Program-made: the position numbers and the translations under genes
Part shown: one piece after another, positions 53,242 to 62,248 of the stretch
How positions within the stretch are numbered: the stretch's first letter is position 1
How the letters are laid out: each line of letters begins with the position of its first letter
The notes under the pieces: generated by a model
What the model was told of the DNA's origin: nothing
The model's input: only the letters and a program-made list of their open reading frames with translations
The model's database searches: none
Assembly: GCA_036897445.1 (NCBI GenBank)
Contig: JAYMTL010000120.1
Coordinates: 1-62,248 of the forward strand
Origin: Pelargonium tetragonum
Taxonomy: Eukaryota > Streptophyta > Magnoliopsida > Geraniales > Geraniaceae
Direction of reading: 5' to 3'
DNA: 62,248 nt

Positions 53242-53315
53242 CGCACTCCGAGGGATTTGAACTCATCTTATTTTGTTTTGGATACTTTCTTTCTACCGAG
53301 GTGAACTAAGAGGGC
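53242..53315 (-). pseudogene. trnW: tRNA-Trp(CCA) relic
   Basis: The minus strand matches plant organellar trnW collinearly over 74 nt: CTCTTAGTTCA, then TCGGTAGAA, then ATCCAAAA with the CCA anticodon after U33, then GAGTTCAAATCC. The acceptor stem pairs at six of seven positions (GCCCTCT with GGAGTGC, last pair wobble). The anticodon stem keeps only two of five pairs and the T-stem only two of five, and one D-stem pair is lost. This points to a pseudogene, although editing of a transcript cannot be excluded. It lies 213 bp from the trnI relic, on the opposite strand. Confidence 0.65.
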
Positions 53316-53528
53316 TTGCTATAAGGTATTTGCACTAGAACTCCTAAAGGACCCTGCTCTATTCTATATACTAAAGTAAATAAAGTCAATTTCCGTTTCC
53401 AAGCCCTTCGTCTAAATCTTTTTGTTCCTCTTAAAGGTTTCATTCTTAGTAAATAGAGTACTCCTTTTAAGGAATCCCACCTTCGTTAACCCTATACAAT
53501 ATTTACAGGATTAACAGCTAAAGGAATA

Positions 53529-53600
53529 GGGTTTTAGTTTAGTTGGTAAAAACGTAACGCCCATAACAGTTATATGCGGGTTCAAGTCGTACGGAGCCCG
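53529..53600 (+). pseudogene. trnI: tRNA-Ile(CAU) relic
   Basis: The segment matches plant mitochondrial trnI(CAU) along its length: TAGTTTAGTTGGT in the D-arm, CCCATAAC for the anticodon loop where CTCATAAC is expected, and TGCGGGTTCAAGTC in the T-arm. The acceptor stem GGGTTTT pairs with GGAGCCC at all seven positions if G.U is allowed. The anticodon stem keeps only two of five pairs and the T-stem about three of five. Position 33 is C instead of U; C-to-U editing could restore it but not the stems. Lysidine modification of the CAU wobble base would be needed in a working copy. I judge it a decayed gene. Confidence 0.6.
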
Positions 53601-56600
53601 TAGAAAAGCTTTTTTAAGGATATTATAACACTAAAGCAGAGGATAAAAGTCTCTTTCAACTCTCAGTTTCCTTTGGTTTTTCTAAGGAATTGGCAAAAAA
53701 ATCCCAGGATATAATTAGCTCGTATAAGGCTTTTTCTCAACCAAGTTTTTTGCAGTTCTGGCTTTAAGGAGACTCCTTCTTAGAGGTTAAATTTTTAATG
53801 AAATTAAGACTTTGAGGGCTTGACCTTGATATCTCACAGCAGTCTCAGGTAAGAGAAACTTAAACCTTTCTTAGAAGAGTTGAGTCTTATAAAAAAAATA
53901 GAACCCAGTTTTTACAGAAGAGATTTGGAATTTTTGTGTACCTCTATCGACTAAGGTAAGGAATAACTACAAATGGAGCTGATTTATAATATAAAAGTCT
54001 TTCAATTTTTTTGGCAAGGGATTTACACCAGTGCTTCAATTATGGGTCTAAGAAAAAAACTCAGCACAGCTGCGAGAGAAAAGGGTCGCTTTAGCTATTT
54101 ATATAACTAGATTTTATAAGCTTACATCGGGAAACTCTGGCAAAAAAGGGAGACCAAGCTCTTTTATATAAAGTAAAGATCTTGAGCTAATGCGGAAACT
54201 TTGTCCGTCCAAGCTTGAGTATTTTACTTACAAGTACTCTGCCTATACCGGCCACTTAAAGAGTCCTCTTTTATTTTCTCTTATTTACTTTCTAGATATA
54301 AAAAGATTTTACTCAAACTTTAACCTTCCCTTCGATCACCCCTATAACAGAAATTTTGTCTACTTATTTAGTAATTGAAAGAATCTCTATTAGATTAGTC
54401 AACACCAAACTTAAAAGAAATGGGATTCCTCTAAACTCCTTATTCTATTTTTTAAAACCCTATTTTTGTAAAAGAAAAACCCAGGGATCCTAAATCCTGG
54501 TTTTACAGGCATTTGAGATTCCAGGAGTAAACTAACTTCTACTTTTTTAATCTAAACCTTGTCTAAGGAAAGCCGAGTATTTCAAATAAAGATTGACATT
54601 TCTTAAAAAGAGTTTCTTTTGATTGGGTTGAAAATTTGATAATATTTTAATAGGCTTCGCTATTGCAGAGTTTGGATTTTAGAAATTATAAATATGGTTT
54701 GGTGTCAATAAACTTTATTGAAATTATGTACAATTTGTCTCACTTGGCTTGGATAAATAACAGGATTTGCAGTTTATAGTTAGTTATTTTTAGGACAGGA
54801 TCCTTAGAAATAGATTTTCTAAAGTGCCCAGAGTACTGATACCCTTTATTTGGGATTAATATACTGGGTATTTGTATCCTTTTAATTAGAGAAAAGCGGA
54901 ATAGTCTAAGGCAAAGAAAGTAAGGAAAACCAGCTAGATATGGATAACTTTAGTTAAGATATTTAGTTAACTAAGAGGAAGGTCTTTACTTACTAGAAAT
55001 TCCTAGTATTCTTACTTATATAATTATATATAGAAATAAGTCCGGTTATGGAATCTTTCTTGATAACGACATTTAGGCTAATAGGTCTTCTTAAAAGATT
55101 TTAGAACTAAAGTCAGGTTATTAAAAAAGATACGGGTAAATTGAGCAAGTAAACTTTGAGTGGCTCCTCTAGGAATTTGTGAGAAAGGTTTGTAGGTGCT
55201 AAAAATCAGATGTCATCCTATGGTAAAGACAAAAAGAAAATGTAAGACTAAGATTTAACTTTAGAGTGATTTTTTTTTTTCAAAAGGGGCCCCTTATTAC
55301 AAAGGTTTAAACCCCGGACTAAGAGAATATAATTTATATATATATATTTATCGTTAGAGCCCTGGGGCTATTACTTTTTTTATAATACTGAGATACCGGT
55401 TTCCGTGTCTTTGAAAAGAACTTTTGCGTGTGGTTTGGAGCTTTTTAATAAAAAGTCATAGTTAAGGAAATGAAATAAGTAAGTGCGGGTAAATATCTAT
55501 AAGCGCAAGCTATAGACTATAGAGCCCCTGTTTCAGAGTAACTTATAGGCAGGTTGGTATATTTTTTGTAGCCAGAGAAAGGCTTCTAAAACTAAAATAA
55601 AGAGTCTCCTGCGCTTTATACTAAAAAATGAAATGCAATATTTACTTGTCCCATACTAAAATGTAATTTAAACTGCCAGAAACAGGGAAAGGGCAGCTTG
55701 CCTCTATTCACAACAAAAAAATTTTAGTTAGATAATCCACCGCCTTCCTATATGATTAAGATTAAGGTAGGAATAAAGGTTTTTAAATTCCTCTGTTGTT
55801 TGTCAGTTAGGATAGGGCTATTAATAGGGTCTAGGTGCTAAATTGCTAGTACAGTATTCTAAAGCAGTAATTAATAAAAGCACCCATAGCGTTTCTAAAT
55901 AGTAGGTATATCTCCTATTTCTGCAGTGGAAAATAACAAATCGATTTTATGAGATATCTCTCGGAAAGGGTTTTTTGTGAATAATCCTTCAATTGTTTTA
56001 ATTCTGGCCAAGGGGTAACCTCAGGAAGTCCTCGTTTTTAGTGATAAGGCAACCTTGTTTATATGGACATGCAAAAGTTCAGACTTACTTAAGAACGGGT
56101 ATCATTTTGATACTCTTAAAAATTCCTCGATTTTCATGAATTTTAATAAAAACTCAACTATCATAAAAAATGAATTCATCATAGACTAAAAACAAAGGGG
56201 ATCTGTGCCGATTTCAAGGATACTGCACAAGAAAAGATACGCGAGATTTCTGATAAAATATAATGACTCAAATGTAAACTAAGTGTAAAATCTGCTTATT
56301 GCATCACCAAAAGGATCGCACTTAAAATACCGAGAGTTGTCTGTCTAGAATAGTAGAAAAAGGAGTCCTTAGACTGGAAAAATAATATATAGGATTCTGA
56401 AAGCATAGTAGCGTATATCCTAATTATTAACATATAAAGAGTTTTCACTTCAGAATAGTAATTTATTCGAGTTTCTTATACTTTAGCAAGAGTTCACAGG
56501 ATTGATTCACACTAACTTTACTAGAACCTAAGTTTCTACATGAGCTTCTCTAGTTACAATATAGGGAAATGCAAAAATATAATAACCCATTCAAGCAACC

Positions 56601-59600
56601 TTAAATCTAGTGTGTGCAAGTTAGAATTATATTAGAATCGTTCAGTACTCCTTAGGTTGGTATATTCCGAAAGGTTTTTACTTAATAGAATTTTGGGGAT
56701 TCTTGGACTTTTTCTGCATTTACTACCCCTTGGGGTGTTACAAAGCAAAGTTTACTTTATTTTGTGAGTCTTGACTTATTTATTAGATTTTAGTTCAGGA
56801 TTTCCTTTGATTAAACGCTTAGAGAAAAGGAGATTCTAAACATTTACATTAAATGTTTGCTATCAGACTCTTGTAAAATTTCTTGTACTACAACGGATTT
56901 AGAATCACATTAGAAAAATTATAAGCTTTCTTGAAATCAAAGTACTAGACTCCCAGATACGGATATTCCGCAAAAGACAAGATCTCGTAACCTGTAAAAA
57001 TACTCAAGAAAATTTTTGATTCCAAAACAAAAGGAGCGATACCGGTAAAAAGAGTAAAGAATCTTGTTTAAGATTTAAGAACTAAGTCTAATACACTATA
57101 GAGTTATATACTATTGTCTATAAGCTGCCTTAAATTTTCCTTACTAGAAAGTTTTCCCCCTTTCTCTCACGAGTTGGCTTTTTGCATAATAGGAAGATTT
57201 TACATATAAAAATGAAAAGCTAGAATTCTATTCTAATTTAACAGAACCGAGAATCCTATAGTTTACTACTAGAGTTTGTGTAAATCAAGGATCTTTAGTT
57301 AAATATGAGGCACGACCCTAGGAAGGGTTCCTTTTCCGATATAACAAAAGTCTAATATAAACCTAGAACGGGGGTGCTCTTGTTTCAAAGGGAGTTCGTA
57401 CACATTCAGATGGGTATCTATTATATAAGTATATAATATAAGGGCTATAAAATGGCTCCGGGGTCTCTTAAAATAAGAAAACATATCCATAACAAAACTC
57501 TTTAGGGTAGGACTTCCATGTCTAGGAGAAGTTAAAAAAAGGGTTTCTTGCTATAGATTTTTTTGAGTACAAGTAATGGGTTATTTTCAAAAACAAGGAT
57601 ACTATAACAATTCCTTTATATGAATTTTTCATAAACTGCTAGTTGAAACGACTTTATGTTACTAGACCAATAAACACGGAAGCCCGAAATAGTTGATCCG
57701 GAAAGTACAAAAATTTCTAAACTCTACCGAAGCTCTTCTAGTAAATAAGAAAGATGAAATGTTGAGATATTTGATAATAAGCTCTTTCTTTTCAAGAGGT
57801 GGATACTCTCCTTAGTATTCATTTGTATCTTTAGAGAACTTTTCTTAAAAGTCGCTATTTGCCCGTTATAAGCCGGAGGGGTTGCCCTTATATTCTTATT
57901 TTAGAATTCCTAAGGAAGATTTTGCATTTTGGAAAGAGTAACCTTAAGGATATAGCACATTTTGAAGTTAATACATTCTTCTCAGGAACTCCTATAAAAG
58001 CATCAACTTATTAGTTACTACTGAGTATCCGCCCTTTAGTTTTTAGTGCGTCCCCTGTTATATCTATATTCGTACCCCAAGTTCAGGTCCCTGATTTAAT
58101 GCACGATAAATATCCTATACCTGTAATTTGCTCTTTGTGAGCTAAAGATTAAAATACAAAAAATTGTCAGGCTAATTACTTCCAGTTAAAATTAGAGTCT
58201 CCTTTTAGAAGGAATTTTAGGCTACAAACTAGGGTGGGTATACCATAGTAAAATCTAGTAGAGAAACCTTAAGAGGCTCTTAAAACCCCTTTAAAAAGAT
58301 ACTAGGGCAATCTTTTTTAAAAGAGTTTCGTTTTATAAGCTTTTTAGTCTTGAGAATATAATATATTATATGCTCTTAGGTTTCGTAATGTATGAAATTC
58401 CTTTTTTAGGTTCTGCTTTAAACCTTCCCATAAGGAGTATTAACCGGTGTGTACCCCTTAGATATAAGAAATTCTTTAGAGCTATACTATGATAAAGCTT
58501 TTTGAGACTAGAACAAGGGATTATTAACACAAATGTCGAGGCTTTCGAACTTACATTTTTTACTTGCTTTTTTTATTACCCAAAAGTTACTAATATTTAT
58601 TTTGCTTTGAGTTTTGAGCCATTCAATAGAGTCTTTTTGATCTTCTAATCAGTACTTTTCTTTGGTTCTAGTATTTAGTAGATAAAAAGCTAGTCGTTAA
58701 AAAAGATTGTATAGAACTTCTTAAGTCAAAGAAGTCTTTATTAGGAGAAAACTCACGCTTCGAAACTTTCCTTAAGTAGAAATAATCCGGGGTTAGCTAT
58801 TAGTTTTTCTTTACTTAAGTCTATTTTAGTTTAGGATTATCCTTATTCCATAACAGAATTAGAGAGTGACTTTAAAAGTAAACTAAGAGGGAAATACTCT
58901 TAAACCCCTTGTAAGAAGTACTAATTCAAGCTATCCCGTACAAAAATGTCTTACCTAGCTAAGTAAAACCTCGTAGATGAATCACTTAATTATGAAAATA
59001 GGTAGGCCTCATTATAAAATATTGATATAAGTATTTTAATATAGCAGTAGCCGGTAAATCTTTCTCTATACTCATTTGCTCATTTTACTTCTACAAACGA
59101 GAGATTCTATATAAAAGAAATCCAAGTACCTGATTTAGACTCTAAAATTAACGCCAGGTATAAACAACTCTTCCAAGTTAGAAACAATTCTATTTAAAGG
59201 AAGCTGGTAGAATATTATAATTAGCTACACAGAGAGCCCTTTCTGCGACTTTGGGTTTATAATAAATTTACTGAAATGAAGTAGTTCTGCGAAGGCTAGT
59301 GCTCCTGACTAGTAGATTTGCTAGCTGTGTCTTAATTATGGTATATAAAGTTTATCTGCTTATCTCTTGTAGTAGCTATGCTCTCTCCACTCTAAAGTAA
59401 GACTAAATTAGAAATTTTTAATTAAGCAGCCCCCTTTCCTGCATTGTTATCCCTTTACTTTAAAGTTTTACCTGTACCCCTGGAAGGAAGTAAAAGAGTT
59501 TCTTTTTGGTTCCTTTTTGTCATAGGAATGACTCTAGATACGAGGCAATTCCACTTAAGGATATCGGCTTTACTCTGCTTTTAAGACACTCCAGTTTCTC

Positions 59601-62248
59601 GATCTCAGTATTTGAGTTAAAGGCCCCTCTCAAGCAAGACTATATTTTAAGCTTTTGCACTATACTTGATAGTGTAGTACCACAGGGTTCATACTTGTTA
59701 TACACGCAGTAACCTATAAAAACTCCCTCTATTCACTAAAAATTCTGACAGACAGGCTTTAAATCTATTGTATCTAAGCTTTTAGTTTTCTATATAATAC
59801 TAACCCCGGGACGCTTTTAGGAAACGCTTGCAAAAAATTCTCTTCTTTTACGTACGGAGTAAGCCTACTTTAGGTTTGACTTTTCAGAAAAGAAGATAAT
59901 TGTAGGATCATATGGCGTATAATTTTCAGTAAAATAACAATCTTTCTCTAGAACTCTGAGATTAATACTCAATCCGAATTTGTTTGATCCTTGGAGATTT
60001 TTTTAATTCAAAAGGACTCGTTATAATGTTAGTTATAAAGTGCAATAACCAGGAATACGCGGCATAGTTTAAGAGAAATAAGTAAAAAAGAAAACTGACA
60101 AATAAGTGAACTCAAAGCAGAGTAACAAGTTATTTAAGATAGGTCAGCAACCCGGTACTTTATAGTAAAAGGGTTCCGAGTTTAGTATTTCTACAAGTTG
60201 CGTCTGATTTTCTAATCCTTATGGAAAAGCCAGCTAGAAAAAGAGTTTGTATAATGATAGTTAAAACCTTTTTAAGAGTTCCAGAAAGAAAAAAGGGGGT
60301 TCAAAAGTACTCTGTATACTAAGTAAAAGGCTTTCCTAACACCTGTAACTTTGCTTTGTGTGGTTTTGTTTTAGAGAGGCTCCTATGACTAAAATTATGT
60401 ACTTTTTTTTTGGAATCTTCTTCCTTTTAGAGATGTTACGTGTTCTGACAAAATAAAAGCCCAATGCCCTAGTGTAATTAAAGAACGTCTTTTTAATTGC
60501 AAGAGTATTCCCCATATATAGCAGTTAAGTCTAAAAATCTCTCATAATCATAAATCGAGAACCGTTCTGACACAAAGTTTAGTTTTTTCTTTATAAAAAA
60601 TGTTAAGAAAACCAGGCTGTACCCGTGTCGAATAGGTAAGTAACAGACAGGATCACTAATTATTCAGAAGTTGATAATTATATAACCCTTTATTAGAGTC
60701 TTGACTAAAACTCTTTTCCAGCATTAAGTTTATACTAGGAAAATTTGCCGAGCAGAACAAAATAAGTAGCGGAATACTTAAAAATCCAGCCCTTTGACTT
60801 ATAGCTTATAGTTTGACTACAGAGAAATAAGGTTCTCATCCAATTAACAGTTAGTAGACATGCGTATTATCGCTTTCAGTCTTAGTCAGCAGCAAGACTT
60901 TTCCGTAATTAGACATTTCATTAAGCCTCTCCTGGCGGTATTGTACAAACGTTTATAGAGCACCCATTGTAGTCAAAGTTTGTCTAAAATCGCATAAGGA
61001 GCATTTATCAGACAAGAACCCTTATTGAGCCCCGGGCACCCTCTTTTTCTTCTTTTTGATAACTAGAATTTAGTAGAAAGATTAAAGCTTTCTTAGAATG
61101 CTCCATAATTTTCTGTGTCTTTAAACCCGGGTACTCCCTTTAAATCTCAACAATACCTAGTAACTTCTTTGTTAGAGTTAGACAAAACCGACCCACCTGA
61201 AAAAGCTAAGTGTGGTAGTTGCCTGTACCAGAATTTCATAATTGATATAATCCTAGTGCTTAAAGAAACTCGCAAGATTAAACACTACAGGGAGATTACT
61301 ATCTCTTTATATTAAATTATTCGAAACTCTAGAAAAACCTTGATATACTTGTGTCAAAAGCCTTATTATGTTGAACGCCTGAGAATTCCCTTTGGAAAGG
61401 CACCGATTTAGAATGCGTCTCTAAATAAAAAGTCTTTCTCCCCGGCAAAGTTATTCTATAAGCCAAGGGCAATCGGAGAGCTTATACAAATTTAAATTAA
61501 GTTTTTGAATCCTGTATTTCTCATATAATTAATTTAAAGGGTTTTCTTTTACAAGACCAAATTCCTTTATCGGTTAACAAAATAACCCTTATTAAAAAGC
61601 TTTATAAGTTTGTCTGGAAAAATACCTAACAGGAGTCTCTGGCACTTTTTGGGACGGTCAAAATTAGAATAGAATACAGGCGTAGGCTTTTCCTTTGAGT
61701 ACCTTCGGTTTAATCTAATTTCTTTAGCGTTTGCGGGGCTCCTGGAAATTCCTGTAGTAGAACTATAGGACTTCCTTTATCTTTCGTTTTCGAATAGGAT
61801 AACTATAAAAAGAGCTTACGGAGAAATTCTATTTCCAGTTATTTTTCGACTTATTAACCTTATATTGACAAAACCCTGTTAACTTATTTATAAAGAGATT
61901 GAGATTCCCTTTTAAAAATTCGGTTAGCCCTCTATCTCTCTACAGAGTATCCGATAAAAGGTCAAGCTTTTGGAACCTCCCGAGATTTATAATGTTATGG
62001 CAACTCCGATTTACCCCTAAAAATGGCTTATAATCTTGGAAGTCAAAACAAAGGCATACACCTAATTTTCTTTTTATTTCTGAGTCTCATCAAATTCTAA
62101 TTAAATTATATAGATAGATTTAAGAAAGGTATAAACTCGAGCTTTTAAGCATCTCATGCATAGAGGGCTTATAGCTTATATTAGAATCAAGTATTCAAGA
62201 TAAACTAAGAAATCAGTCATATTATGCAACTCTCTTTTTCAGGGTACC
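53601..62248. other. Gene-free region to the window end
   Basis: About 8.6 kb without a recognisable gene on either strand. It has the dominant texture with GC mini-palindromes and no second-texture patch that I can define. The last bases do not enter a gene I recognise. Confidence 0.5.
55284..55295. repeat. Best example of the GC mini-palindrome
   Basis: AAGGGGCCCCTT is a perfect 12-bp palindrome following a T run. It is the cleanest form of the short motif that recurs through the desert. Confidence 0.7.

Overview
This window looks like part of a land-plant mitochondrial genome, and it is almost entirely non-coding. Only two protein genes can be read, both on the + strand at the left edge. 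They are the 3' end of nad1 (1-404) and a complete nad7 (990-2651) split by one small group II intron (1199-1678). Both encode subunits of respiratory complex I. The nad7 protein reads like a vascular-plant Nad7 and less like a moss one, from memory of the family. Four introns usual in angiosperm nad7/nad1 that fall in this stretch are absent or reduced: nad7 keeps only the intron at coding position 209, and the nad1 3' part runs straight through the usual 669 and 728 sites. Several codons that seed plants normally reach by C-to-U editing are already in the edited form. The two facts together suggest past replacement of gene segments by cDNA copies. I cannot name the species.

From 2652 to 62248, about 59.6 kb, I find no convincing protein gene. 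The sequence is AT-rich (about 35% GC by eye) and full of stop codons. Open frames of 60 codons or more are few and resemble nothing I recognise. Two textures alternate. The main one carries a short GC-rich imperfect palindrome (GG-NN-CC type, purine-rich on the left and pyrimidine/T-rich on the right) about every 50-75 bp. The second lacks this motif and occurs as patches near 3.2-3.6, 12.8-13.4, 18.0-18.4, 21.2-22.1, 25.8-26.7 and 46.5-46.9 kb.

Inside or beside the second-texture patches lie five diverged copies of a roughly 120-bp element, at about 13.2, 18.0, 21.4, 21.9 and 26.75 kb. They share ordered blocks: GGTATATACTA, then GTGCCAGTCGGTAA, then a TCCTC...CGATAAG...AAGAGG block. A second, unrelated 210-bp family has two copies, at 18.42 and 19.55 kb. 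A perfect 46-bp-armed hairpin sits at 3840-3936.

The desert also holds relics of tRNA genes. The clearest are trnQ(UUG) (11789-11855, minus), trnW(CCA) (53242-53315, minus) and trnI(CAU) (53529-53600, plus), with weaker tRNA-like segments elsewhere. Loops and flanking landmarks survive while stems have lost pairing, so most are probably pseudogenes. Overall this appears to be a very old, decayed and repeat-invaded mitochondrial intergenic region beside a small complex I gene cluster.
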